Shown: positions 1-9,667 of the stretch, one piece after another
Layout of the letters: every line of letters starts with the position of its first letter
How positions within the stretch are numbered: the stretch's first letter is position 1
Assembly: GCA_012845835.1 (NCBI GenBank)
Contig: JABAKD010000023.1
Span: forward strand, 2,428,197-2,492,196
Length of the DNA: 64,000 nucleotides
Reading direction: 5' to 3'
From: Undaria pinnatifida
Taxonomy: Eukaryota > Sar > Phaeophyceae > Laminariales > Alariaceae
The notes under the pieces: generated by a model
Told to the model about the DNA's origin: nothing
The model's input: the letters and a program-made list of their open reading frames with translations, nothing else
Database searches by the model: none
Position numbers and translations under genes: made by a program

Positions 1-1715
1 TTTGCCTTCCCGTGGTCAGCCGGCACCCCTCGGACGTTCGTACGTCGACAATTACATTTAAATTACAGCTGAAACGGTATTCAAAACACAGAACAGCAAT
101 CGCTTCAACCGACACTTCCTTTGTCGTGCGCCGTTGGAAGCGGGATGGCTTCGTGCCGCGTGTCGGCGCAGAAACCTTGAAAAAATACTAAGACTACGAG
201 GTCCAGGGGTAGGGGTTTAAAAGGGAGCCAAGATACGGCTGTCCAGTGAGAAAGAAAACATGAGGACGGGGTAGAACAGGATAGGAAGGGTTATCTGAGA
301 AAAAGGAAAGGAGACGTGGCGATAAATCTACGGCAGCTGTCTAGCCATTGCCGCACGATGAAGAATTCCCTCATCATGAGACCCACCTTTGCTGCTTGGT
401 ACGCCTACACGCAGAAGGGACAGACAGTGCCCCGATGGATGCAATGCCGACTGTGCTTCCTTGGCGTCGCAACCAAGTGGAATGAGTGTGGGCCTTGTTG
501 TGCGGAACCTTGAGTATCAGATGAACCTTGACGCAACTAAATATGATGGAAGAGCCTGTTAGATGTGGAGGGGTTTCCACGTCAAAATCGAGGCCACTGG
601 TCGCCACGTCGTTACGTACCCTACCCCCAAACTCAGTCGGCCTCCATATTTTTTATGAAAACCAAAATTTACGAAACGAGAAGTAGGGTTGCCCCCCGTC
701 TGTCTGAGTACCGGGACCTCGGCACCTTTTCGCGTACCGCTCGGTACCGGGACGAATCCGGTACCGACCCAAATTCCCGCGGGATAATGAGAGTCGGGTT
801 CCCGAGACCCTGGGTGCCGCGGGTTCCCCTGGAATCGAAACACGACGCCCCTATACCCGCCCAGTGTTCATCACGATGCCCCCCTTAGAAACTCTGTTCT
901 GCACACCACGCTCAGCGGAACAGACTCAAGGGACCGAAGGTGGCCCAGTTTGTCACCATGGGTGGGGCAGTCGCCGCTGGTGTCCTCAACGGCTTATATT
1001 TTCTTATGGAAAAAGTCGAGTTGCTGGTATTTCTTGTGGTGAATCTAGTGCACTGCTGCGTACCGTACGAGTCCTCCAGACGTCGGCATATCATTTATTT
1101 GGACCTGCTGCATCGGGGTAGCTGGGGTTCTTGCTGATTTTTTTGTTCATTCACCGGAATTCGGGCTTTGTTTGACTCACTTTTTTCTGTTTTGTAACTA
1201 ATTTTCACCGACGTCAGCCGTGAGTTCGACGAATTACAGGTCAATACTCATCTTTGCAAGCTGCGTTGTTGGTCTCGTAATATACTAAATGTGAGTGAGT
1301 TTCTTTGGGAGGTGTCTCATTTTTTGTCCGCCATAATGGTAAGTAAGTATTGATTTTTATACTTTTTTAGGTGTTTCACACTAGTAAACGCCCGGGCAGG
1401 GCATTTTCAGTCCGCGAGCTTGTCGTTTTTGCGTTTTTGTCGTCACATTCAAGTTCATACATACAAACGTATCATTTGGTTGTCGCAGCAGGATCGACGA
1501 CATGAAAGGTTCTCCACCGTTCGTTGTTGTCAACGGGGCTTTCCCTTATTTCTTCGGTTTGGGTTACATTCTTTGTGCTACTTGTTTAGTCTAGACAAGA
1601 CTAAAGACTAACTGCTGTACGAAGTAAAGAGCTATAGACTATGGGAGTACTTTATCAGTCATATTCGTTCTCACAACAGAGTGGAGGAGGCTTTGCCCAG
1701 CATATATTATAAACA
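1..1715. other. Gene-less left end
   Basis: No reading frame here resembles a known domain. The longest frames are about 107 residues, and several overlap one another on both strands, so they look like chance frames. The only structure I see is a GC-rich stretch (about 680-832) that recurs inverted near 17.3 kb and is listed separately. The remainder is of mixed composition with AT-rich runs after 1130. Confidence 0.6.
681..832 (-). repeat. GC-rich dispersed repeat, copy 1 (inverted)
   Basis: Reading the minus strand, this block aligns with 17296-17440 on the plus strand. Shared landmarks, in order, are GGGAACCCGCGG, a GGGTC-CGGGA segment, TCCCGCGG, a CCGAGGT step and GCAACCCTA. It is dense in CCCGGG-like and GGTACC-like palindromes. 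It carries no credible gene. It is a diverged two-copy dispersed repeat of unknown class. Confidence 0.55.
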
Positions 1716-1895
1716 ATAATAGATACACTCCAGCTGTGAGATCAAAGATTTCGTCGAAACTCATCTTTGCAAGCTGTGTGTGATACTCCGATCGCGCGTA
1801 TTACGAGTTGTGTGTCCTCATTAGACTGAGTATATATGTCGGCGACTCTCCTTCCAACTACAGTGTAGCTATCAGCGTCAACAGAGTGATGTAAG
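1716..1895 (+). repeat. Dispersed repeat Ra, copy 1
   Basis: This stretch matches 16589-16754 in the same orientation at roughly 85-90% by eye, from the ATACACTCCAGCTGTGAGAT landmark through TAGCTATC and GTCAACAGAG. It is followed by a (TA)n microsatellite at about 1927-1943 and then by repeat Rb, so Ra and Rb may be two halves of one unit. No coding potential was recognised. Confidence 0.7.
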
Positions 1896-1943
1896 TCAGT
1901 CTGAGCGCAAAAACTATAAAACCCGTTATATATATATATATAT

Positions 1944-2290
1944 AAATATTTATAAAATGATTCCTTGGTGTCATGGACTGTGGTCAGGAGTTTTTTGTCT
2001 CGGCCTAAGTATGCGATTCGCGGAATGGATTTCTCGGTCGAATATGGCTTGGTTCGAGCGCCGCCTTCGGGGGGCGGCTCCAACGCCCCTCGCCCTGCCG
2101 TGTCCGTTCCGCACATCGACGTGAACGCGGACGGGCGCCGAGCGAGACGAGCGAGTGTCGAGAAGATATACTGGAAAATTTGTTGATTCTTAATGGCTGC
2201 AAGGCCTGAATAATTTACAAAATTGGCATCATTTTCAAACGGTACGTGATAATGTTTGGAATTTTGCGGTGGCATGTGCAACTTTCTATT
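1944..2290 (+). repeat. Dispersed repeat Rb, copy 1 (uninterrupted)
   Basis: This block is about 95% identical to 5448-5753 and then continues, after the insertion there, at 12431-12456. It contains a GC-rich core (about 2040-2165) between AT-rich ends. Because it is uninterrupted at TGATAATGTTTG (about 2247-2258), it acts as the empty-site reference for the TIR element inserted in copy 2. Its small frames, 65-73 residues, are not recognisable proteins. Confidence 0.8.
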
Positions 2291-2565
2291 GTTTGGTCAC
2301 AGATTGTGCACCAGGTGTGTTTAATTGCACGCGCCTGCATGATTTACGAAATTGGCATTATTTCTAAACCGTACGTAATAATGTTTCCAAGAAATAGGTA
2401 CTTGATAGTGTTCGGAATTTTGCGGTGGCATGTGCAACTTTTCGTTGTTTGGTTACAGTTTGTGCACCAGGCATTTAATTGCACGCGCCTGGATGATTTA
2501 CAAAGTTGGCATAATATTCAAACGGTACTTGATAATGTTTCCGCAAGTACAACTTTGCAAGAGGG
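2204..2565 (+). repeat. Tandem repeat, units of 129-154 bp
   Basis: Units start at 2204, 2333 and 2487 (the last partial). Each begins GCCTG(A/C/G)ATGATTTAC-like and runs through TTGGCAT, a GGTAC-GTGATAATGTT step, AATTTTGCGGTGGCATGTGC and TTAATTGCACGC. The second unit has a ~25 bp insertion. The first unit is the tail of repeat Rb, so the array arose by local duplication of the end of that repeat. Confidence 0.75.
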
Positions 2566-2575
2566 TGCTAATCAA

Positions 2576-3318
2576 GCCGTCGCGGTCATTCGTTATTCAT
2601 GGTGCCGCGCTGTAGGCTTCATACGTGCAGCGGTTGATTGCGTGTGTGCTGTTGGGCTGTCATGTACTGCAGTGTGCGTGCAGGCCATGTCGCTGAAGGT
2701 GTGGCTGCAAGAAGACACATGATACGTCCAGAAGAAAGCGTGTTATACCAATAGTAGATCGCTCAAATGATTCGGCTTTTTATACTATTGCGTTTGGTGC
2801 TGTTGGAGTGTTCCATCATTTTGAGATTGACTGACCTGCAGGTACAGATTGGCTCAAAACCGTTTCTTTGGGCGACCTTACTCAAGAGCATTTTGGAGGA
2901 GGAGTTACTAACTGTATGAAGAATGTGTATGAAATAACCTCGTCGGGTGAATTCGCACATTGTACATGAAGAAATTACATCTGCTTACAGCCTGATAAGG
3001 TATTATTAGTACAACAACGACGGACAACCTACAAAAAGAACTAAACAAATAACGCGTGAACGATGGCGTGCTTTTCGTAGACGAATGTGCATACTACGAC
3101 ATCTATCTGCGCAAAAGTACCTACGGCTGGCAACGAAAACGGGAATACAACTTTATTAGGAAGCAAAAATAAACGGACAACCTTCACGGACAAATAAAAC
3201 ATCTGCTAGAAAACGTACACGACGCAAATTACCAGCCGAATTGTGACCGCGCAAATAATGAATAGATTTTTTCTTCTGGTTTTATACCAGTAGTAGATCG
3301 CTCTAATAATTCGGCTGC
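2576..3318. other. Gene-less stretch with a short duplicated motif
   Basis: No gene is recognised. A ~35 bp segment beginning TTATACCA and ending GATTCGGCT-like at 2743-2777 recurs at 3283-3318, immediately before the large repeat L. The sequence around 2578-2602 also resembles a piece inside repeat L (about 4125-4147). Otherwise unique and AT-rich. Confidence 0.5.
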
Positions 3319-4296
3319 CCCATGCACCCATTTCCTCATCTTTCTCTTCATGTTGTTTGTTTCTTTTTTCCAATTGACTTGCGTCTGTTGTGCGTATGCG
3401 TAGTGATAGATACCATGTGTAATATATACGCGGTAGTCTTTCTTGGGTGGCAAGCGGTGTAGTCGGTTTTTCCAGGCGCGAGTAATGAGACGTATGCACC
3501 GGTAAGGACCTGGAACATCGTAGACTGACTCCTGATTTCACTTTTATGTGTTTTCTGGTGGAGGCATGAATCGCGTCAGCTGTGATTTATGCGTGTACCA
3601 CCTTTGGTTTGTGTTTATCCCCTAGGGTATTCCTCAGCTCCAGAGTGACTGGAGCCTGTCCTGTGACCACGGACTTGATTATGCGAGTTATTGTGAGAAC
3701 GACAACAACAACTGAAATATTGCCTGTTTCTTGACCTTTCAGCTGCTTCCTGCAAATTTGGTTTTTCTGCCAACACGATTTAAACCTTTTTCGCGATTTT
3801 TTCTTCTTTTTTGTCTAGTAAGTTGAACTTCCCCATTACACCATTTGCCGCTAATTTGCCGCCTGTGCCTTATTTGCGGAACGGTCAAGCTTCAGCTTTT
3901 CTTTGATTCGCACCATTTGTTTTGTAGTTGACGAAGCTTCATCGGCTGCGATCTAGGCTTGGCTCATCAGCTCGACACCGCCCAGCACCCCATCGCAGCG
4001 CTATAGCTTACAGCAACGAAGCGCCGTGCAGTACCCTGCGATGCCCTGCGGCTCAGCTCAGCAGCGCACCGCAGCCCAGCGCTAGCTCAGCAGAGCGAAG
4101 CGCTATGCTTTGCCGTGCTCTGCCGTCGCGGTCGTTCGTTATTCATGATATCTTGAACTCCGCGTACGCTGATATTTAGGTATTTGGCGCTTCATTTTTT
4201 ACATATCGCGTCAACCATCGGAATATCATACAATATGGGGGAGGGAATGTAATATCTATGCAAAGATCCTGTTTTGTTTTAATCAATTGTCAGCCG

Positions 4297-4374
4297 GCCG
4301 CCCCGGTGGTCTAGTAGTTTTACCCTCGAATACTACCAACGTTTGGTTGTTCTTGAGTTCGACACCCACCACGA
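4297..4374 (+). other. tRNA-like (SINE-head-like) segment in repeat L
   Basis: The segment has a box A-like TGGTCTAGTAGTTTTAC (about 4307-4323) and a box B-like GAGTTCGACACCC (about 4355-4367), spaced as in a tRNA promoter. The equivalent lies at 15228-15310 in copy 2. No cloverleaf with a proper acceptor stem closes, so it is tRNA-derived at best, not a tRNA gene. Confidence 0.45.
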
Positions 4375-5408
4375 TGGGATTAGACTTTATTTGCAAAAAT
4401 GCAATCAAAGAAAGAGATCAACTGCTGCTGAGAGCGCCTGTTAGGTACAATTCGACGCGAGTCGACGAGGGAAGAAAATGCTCGATTCTCCTCGCGGTAA
4501 AAGTAAAGGCACGTGCCGAAGTGGGGAGGGAGGAGGAGGGCCCGCTATGTGACCCTGGGTCTGAGTTACTACTGGGAGGGAGCGCGAGAATGGTGCGGTG
4601 ATGATAAATGGGATAAAGGAAAAAAAATGTTGCAAACAAAAGTATATATATGTTTATTTCTACCAGTAGTAAATAATATGTCAGTCTCTAGGAAATACGC
4701 ACGGCACCATCAGCAGTCGTCATGGTAGAGACACCCCGGATATTATGTATTGAGGGGACGCGTCCGATTTCGACAACGTGAAAGCACCCACGAAGCAAAG
4801 ATAGCAGACACACATATCCCGCCTCCTCGAGAAAAAACAGAGAAGAAGCGCTACGCCAACCTCCCGTACGAGCAAAGCCACCCCCGCACCCATCTTCGAC
4901 AACGCCGACGCAACGAGAGATCGCCCTGCTCTTCTTCGTTTTTCTCCTCGCACGCAACCACGCAGACCAATAAATGCGACAGCCTTCACGTAACAAACAA
5001 AACAATCTTCTTCCAAAACCTCGCCGGCTGACATGGCCCCATGTCGACGTTTGATGCAAACCGACTTCGAACCTCCATTGCCACGGGGACAGCAGTGCAG
5101 TCTCTTCATTAATGCCAAGGCCTCTTTTGTTTCGCCTAGAGGCGACCCAGGTTCTTAACAATACTCTTTTCGGTATTTTTGTTTGATAGACGCGCCAACT
5201 TTTACTTGTCGGCGCATTTAACATAGTGTGTTTCGCCAATCCTTGCCTTCTTTGTTGTATAATATTACGTTTTTCTTTTGTCAAATCATGACTTTCACAA
5301 TCCCATGTTCGTATTGAACTCTTGGCATTACTTTAAAGTTCAATGCATGCTAAATCGGACAGCTACACCTTAAGTTGTCGAAGTGCTGCCCTGCCCTACC
5401 CGAGGAAT

Positions 5409-5432
5409 GGGCGCCGGCGGATGCCGGCGCCC
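5409..5432. other. Perfect 10-bp hairpin at end of repeat L copy 1
   Basis: The arms GGGCGCCGGC (5409-5418) and GCCGGCGCCC (5423-5432) enclose a 4-nt loop. The same hairpin with a changed loop base is at 16543-16566 in copy 2, about 16-18 bp before the repeat boundary in both copies. Confidence 0.8.
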
Positions 5433-5447
5433 ATGCGGAGCCCTTGT

Positions 5448-5753
5448 AAATATATAGAAAATGATTCCTTGGTGTCATGGACGGTGATCCGGAGTTTTTT
5501 GTCTCGGCCTAAGTATGCGATTCGCGGAATGGATTTCTCGGTCGAATATGGCTTGGTTCGAGCGCCGCTTTCGGGGGGCGGCTCCAACGCCCCTCGCCCT
5601 GCCGTGTCCGTTCCGCACATCGACGTGCACGCGGACGGGCGCCGAGCGAGACGAGCGAGTGTCGAGGAGGAATTTTATAAAAATTGTTGGTTCTTAATGG
5701 CTGCAACGCCTGAATGATTTACAAAATTGGCATCATTTCCAAACGGTACGTGA
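5448..5753 (+). repeat. Dispersed repeat Rb, copy 2 (split by insertion)
   Basis: This matches 1944-2250 almost base for base and stops abruptly after GTACGTGATA. Homology resumes at 12431 (ATGTTTGTAATTTTGCGGTGGCAT, to about 12456). The 6.67 kb between is an inserted TIR element that itself carries a retrotransposon. Copy 1 at 1944-2290 shows the unoccupied site. Confidence 0.85.
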
Positions 5754-6858
5754 TACAGTAGACGTATTTAAGCCTCGAGGTTAGGTCTTATGTACTTCCA
5801 TCTGGAAGAGCTAGGCCATTCGATATTTCGACCTAACGCATAAAAAAACACCACATATCTAAAACTCGAAATAGTGATCTCTTTCAGTACGCATAAAAAG
5901 AAAAGCCGAGGAAAGATCAAACTACTTGAAAATAGACTACGATATTTCTGCACTACTCCAGACGCAGATGGCAAGACGAGGATTTATGTCATGAGTCAGC
6001 ACATGAGTGGGTCGGTGGAAACTTCGAGAAAGACCCTCCCCTGCCCATGCTGTGCGAGCTTGAACAAACGGCCAAAATAAATAACTGGTGCCTGGCAAAA
6101 ACATTGAGTGCTTCGTACTCCATACTCGCTTCATATGTAGGATACCTCGCAGGCGTCTGCCGCCTCCGGTGTGCCTCAGTGTGGCAGTCAGTACAGCAGC
6201 ACAGCAGGACTGGCCCTCAACCCGGTTCAATTTCCACCCTCGAAATGTAGGCATCCGCGGGAAAGAGGCAACAGGGTTGTAAACTGCAGCAGCTCCGGCC
6301 ATGCGCTACGTCGGGCACAAAAACCAAACAAAAAAAACGTGTCATCGAAAAATTACAGCCTCTCAGGACGAGAGAGCAGGAGCACGAGCGCGCGACGAAC
6401 TATGTCAGAGTCCCAGTTCTCTGACCGCAGAGAACGCCAGGGTAGGAGGAGTCTCGCGGGCGTTTTCCACCGTCTAGTTGTGCTGTAGTTGGGTTGGCTG
6501 TTGGTGTGCTGGTTGTCTGTGTGTTGTGCTGTGTTGTTTTTGTTTTGTGGTGTGTTGTGTTGTGTGTGTGCGCTCGATCCTTGTGAATGAACAAGGGCTC
6601 CTTTTCAAGCAATAGTACGTAGAGGCATGCCGCTCCACGAGAGTAGGACGCCTCTGACCACCGCCAACGTTCCTGATGGTGTTGTACACGCAGGTTGATT
6701 AACCCGGGTTGGGGATACACCAAGCGGCTTGCTAGGTTGAGCGTTGCAATTGCTGCGTGGGTGTTGTGCTGTGCTGCTGCTGCAGTGTCTGATGTTGCCT
6801 CGAGCTTTTGTCGTCTGAAATGCTGTTGTTTGCTGGAAAATACTCGGAAAATTGCTTC

Positions 6859-6898
6859 AAATATGCACTTGGGCCAAAATGTGCCCAAGTGCATATTT
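6859..6898. other. Perfect 16-bp inverted repeat (hairpin)
   Basis: The arms AAATATGCACTTGGGC (6859-6874) and their exact complement (6883-6898) are separated by an 8-nt loop. It lies inside the TIR element about 60 bp left of the PAT insertion point. Function is unknown; it could be a cruciform that helped target the retrotransposon, or an internal feature of the DNA element. Confidence 0.8.
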
Positions 6899-6956
6899 TG
6901 GGAAAATCCACATCTCACCGTGGTCTGCCGTGGTCGTTAGGTCGATAAAAAAGACC

Positions 6957-7168
6957 TTTTGGTCTCCTCTTCACGAAAATATGCGTGTTCATTAATATCA
7001 TGGCGTTCCCCCCCCGCCCGCGGGGGAGGGTGGGGGGGTGGAAACTGACGGCTCACCCTCGTCCGGTTTTCCTTGCCCCCCCTCTCCCTCCCCCGCTCCC
7101 TCTCCCAGCTATTGTACGCGGCTGACCTGCCCCCCTACCCGACAGATCACCTCAACAACCAGAAGCCC
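6957..7168 (-). repeat. PAT split direct repeat A, copy 1 (outer 3' end)
   Basis: This 212-bp unit starts TTTTGGTCTCC and ends AGAAGCCC. It is repeated without visible difference at 7530-7741. It forms the outer 3' terminus of the element in coding orientation. Confidence 0.9.
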
Positions 7169-7228
7169 CCCTCCCCCCCCCTCCCCTTTAGCCCTCCTGC
7201 TCGTGAAGCAATCGGGTGGGAGGGTGGG

Positions 7229-7530
7229 AGATTGCGATTGGTGTCTCCCCGTGCCACCTCTCTCCCCTTTACCCCTGCTGACGTCTTCTCCCTACTGCTA
7301 CTGCTGCTGCTGTCGCTGCCGCGTGGGCGCTACTCCCTTCTTCGTCTACCGTGCGTTGTGTCAGCTACTCGCTGCTGGTGTGCTGCTGCTGTGCTACGTT
7401 GTTGCTGCTGAAGTCCTCCTATTTTTGCTATCCCTCCCCCTGGAACCACCCCCCCCCTCCTATGCTACCCGGATCTCCGATATTTCCTCTTCGTTCCGCC
7501 AAACTCCAGACTGTTCCGACATTCTTACAT
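7229..7530 (-). repeat. PAT split direct repeat B, copy 1 (internal)
   Basis: This 302-bp unit starts AGATTGCGATTGG and ends ATTCTTACAT. It is identical by eye to 12041-12342. It abuts repeat A copy 2 directly (sharing one T at 7530), so the B-A junction reproduces the head-to-tail joint expected in a circular intermediate. Confidence 0.9.
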
Positions 7531-7741
7531 TTTGGTCTCCTCTTCACGAAAATATGCGTGTTCATTAATATCATGGCGTTCCCCCCCCGCCCGCGGGGGA
7601 GGGTGGGGGGGTGGAAACTGACGGCTCACCCTCGTCCGGTTTTCCTTGCCCCCCCTCTCCCTCCCCCGCTCCCTCTCCCAGCTATTGTACGCGGCTGACC
7701 TGCCCCCCTACCCGACAGATCACCTCAACAACCAGAAGCCC
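7530..7741 (-). repeat. PAT split direct repeat A, copy 2 (internal)
   Basis: This is the second copy of the 212-bp repeat A. It ends 28 bp before the stop of the tyrosine recombinase frame, so it lies immediately downstream of the last gene. Confidence 0.9.
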
Positions 7742-7769
7742 ATTCGGAAGCCGCGTCCTACGCTCGCGC

Positions 7770-9200
7770 CTACCCTACACTACCCTCGCCCCCATCCCCC
7801 CCCCTTCCCCCCCCCCCCCCCCCCCCCCCCCATCTCGTCCCTTGCCCCGGCTGTCTGCCCGGCGCTCCTGACCTCCCTACCAAAATTCTTGACACCCAAA
7901 GGGGGTCTTCCATATTCGATCTCACGTACCCCATGAATGCCTGCGACGCCCACCTTCCTTCTCTCTGGATCACCCACGGCTGTGCTCCCATCTCCGCCAG
8001 CCTTGTCGCTCCCCCTATTCTTCCGGAATGCAGCGCGAATTCCTCTGGAACCAGCTCTCCCACTGCCCCCTTCCCTTGCTTCTTCCATTTCCTCGCCACT
8101 CTCTCCAGCCCGCTCCTTAAGCAAAACGTCGCTTGCCCTTTCGTCCATACCTTCCATCTTCCCCCGCTCCTGTAGGTCATCAGCGGGGCGTTTTCCCCCC
8201 CCGGAACCGTCTCCCCGTAGTAGCCTACTAGCTCCGCCATCAGGTCCACCACGTTCCCTTCCATCCTCCCCCCGACCCCCCCCGAACCTTTTGTTCTCAC
8301 GGCTACCGCGCCTTTTCTCCCCTGGTCTCCTTTTCCCCCCTTGAAACGGATCTCCACCATATCCGCGGCTTCCTTCCCTCCCGGTCCCAGCTGCACCCCG
8401 TTCTCGAAGAAAGCCACGTCCCCCCTCCTCAAGCAGTAAACCTCATGCACCTTTCCTCCTTCCTCCGCGAATAGTTCCGAAGCCCTCAGCAGCAACTGGT
8501 ACGTCAGTGCCAGCCCGATCCACACGATCCTCCCCCCTACCCCCCACGCGCCGATACTCTCCTCCATCACTCTGATCATCTCCCACGTCAGCGGCCTCCT
8601 TACCCGTGCCTGGTTCCCCGCGTCCGCATGCGCCCTCCTGATTCCCTTCTTCACTGCCTGAATCCTGAAGTGCTGCAGCGGCAGCGACAGCCCCCCCCAC
8701 TGCTCGTGATAAAAGTTAACCGCCATCAGCTTCCCTGCCACTGTCGCCTCCTTATTCTTCCTTTCCGCGCAGCAGTAGGCCATGAACTCTGTCAGCTCCT
8801 CCACCAGCTCCCACTCGTCCAGTTCCTTCTCTAACCAGTTCCCTTTTCCCCTCATCGTCCTCCAACTCACCCACATTCTCCAACCTTGCGCATAAGTCTT
8901 TCTAGTCGACTTCGCAACCCGCCCAAGTCCGTAGCCGCGTGCAAAATCTCCGAACACATCCCCTCTCCTTCCGGTCCAAGCTCCTGGACCTGCCACGGGA
9001 CGGCAGGGCATTCTTTGGTCAGCCTCGATTGGATTTCGTCTTCCTTCCACCTTGTTATCCCGTCTGCTAACCCGTTCTCCACCCCCCGCACGTGCTTCGC
9101 CTGGAAGCACCACCCCCCAATCTGCTCCAACACCCCCAAAATTCTCATCATCCCTCCCGATCTCACTTCCCCTTTTCCCCCCTTGCAATTCTTCACCCAC
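7770..9200 (-). CDS. Tyrosine recombinase of PAT-like retrotransposon
   Basis: The 476-residue frame should integrate the circular DNA intermediate. A SAM-like N-terminal region (about 90-200, from KSTRKTYAQGW) precedes the catalytic domain. The active-site set is visible: R240 in LLLRASELF, H391 and R394 in HSGRIGGAT, W417 in GRW, and the nucleophile Y425 in FMGYVR. This is the R...HxxR...H/W...Y pattern of tyrosine recombinases, in the form typical of DIRS-order elements. The frame overlaps the RNase H frame by about 330 nt in another phase; the first ~60 residues lie in that overlap, so the true start may be internal (for example near residue 64). The C-terminal glycine run comes from a 25-base homopolymer at 7807-7831 and may be length-variable. 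It is the 3'-most gene of the element. Confidence 0.9.
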   Translation of the reverse strand: MGEELQGGKRGSEIGRDDENFGGVGADWGVVLPGEARAGGGERVSRRDNKVEGRRNPIEADQRMPCRPVAGPGAWTGRRGDVFGDFARGYGLGRVAKSTRKTYAQGWRMWVSWRTMRGKGNWLEKELDEWELVEELTEFMAYCCAERKNKEATVAGKLMAVNFYHEQWGGLSLPLQHFRIQAVKKGIRRAHADAGNQARVRRPLTWEMIRVMEESIGAWGVGGRIVWIGLALTYQLLLRASELFAEEGGKVHEVYCLRRGDVAFFENGVQLGPGGKEAADMVEIRFKGGKGDQGRKGAVAVRTKGSGGVGGRMEGNVVDLMAELVGYYGETVPGGENAPLMTYRSGGRWKVWTKGQATFCLRSGLERVARKWKKQGKGAVGELVPEEFALHSGRIGGATRLAEMGAQPWVIQREGRWASQAFMGYVRSNMEDPLWVSRILVGRSGAPGRQPGQGTRWGGGGGGGGRGGDGGEGSVG

Positions 9201-9667
9201 TGAACCGCCGACGAGCTATCCCCCCTCATCAGTACTGGCTCTCCCACCCTCCCCGGCCTATCCTTCCTGATCACAATCATCACGAAGGCCGTCATCACCA
9301 TCCCGAGCAGCTCCAGAACATTGATGGACAGCCTGTTCACGTGCTCCCTTCTCCTGCTCCTGACCGTCCTCGCTCTCTCTTCCCCGGTCAGGTTGTACCT
9401 CCAGTACACCCCCGTTTCCAAACATAGCCCCCCTACTGCCTCGAATGAGGTGTCGGAAAACCAGGTCCTTTTATGAGGCTGTTTCACGAACCGGAAGAAC
9501 GGTGCCGCCAACTCTTCCCCCCGCCCGGCCAAGCCCTCCGTCAGGCACCATCTCCACCATTCCACGTCCGCCATGAACTCTTCCGTCAGATATACTACCC
9601 TCCTTGCCTCTGCCTTCTTCCTGTCCTTTCCCCATGCCCCCCCCCCCCCCCCTTTTCTCCTGCCCAT
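8867..9667 (-). CDS. RNase H of PAT-like retrotransposon
   Basis: The frame encodes the DIRS-type RNase H that follows the reverse transcriptase. The likely acidic catalytic residues are visible: D72 in FSDTSFEAVGG, E119 in INVLELLGM, D150 in MRGDSSSAVQW and D202 in ENGLADGITRW. It is not translated in the RT frame: the frames part at a run of sixteen C (G on the coding strand) at 9637-9652. Its first residues are therefore probably not a real start, and the protein is likely a continuation of the RT polyprotein by frameshift, or the run length is misread or mutated. It overlaps the recombinase frame downstream. Confidence 0.85.
   Translation of the reverse strand: MGRRKGGGGGAWGKDRKKAEARRVVYLTEEFMADVEWWRWCLTEGLAGRGEELAAPFFRFVKQPHKRTWFSDTSFEAVGGLCLETGVYWRYNLTGEERARTVRSRRREHVNRLSINVLELLGMVMTAFVMIVIRKDRPGRVGEPVLMRGDSSSAVQWVKNCKGGKGEVRSGGMMRILGVLEQIGGWCFQAKHVRGVENGLADGITRWKEDEIQSRLTKECPAVPWQVQELGPEGEGMCSEILHAATDLGGLRSRLERLMRKVGECG

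Larger units (their letters stand above)
3319..5450 (+). repeat. Large dispersed repeat L, copy 1
   Basis: This is a ~2.13 kb block repeated at 14158-16582 in the same orientation, with homology starting at CCCCATGCACCCATTTC and ending just after a GC hairpin and CTTGTA. Copy 1 lacks the SINE-like insertion and long CAA tract present in copy 2, so it shows the ancestral state of both. It contains a tRNA-like segment (4297-4374) and ends with a hairpin (5409-5432). The minus-strand 198-residue frame at 4688-5284 is not maintained in copy 2, so I do not call it a gene. It may be a non-autonomous transposon of unknown class. A 3' terminal hairpin is reminiscent of Helitrons, but the canonical CTRR end is absent. 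Confidence 0.7.

Noticed and set aside
3319..5450. Repeat L as a canonical Helitron
   Set aside because: The terminal hairpin fits, but there is no 5' TC start or 3' CTRR end and no Rep/helicase coding.
6490..6570. GT-rich stretch as a possible telomere remnant
   Set aside because: Irregular TGTTG/GTGTTGTG composition with no fixed unit; simple-sequence drift explains it.
7038..7698. Plus-strand proline-rich ORFs of 112-176 residues
   Set aside because: They lie in the PAT terminal repeats and are antisense to its coding strand; C-rich sequence produces the prolines.
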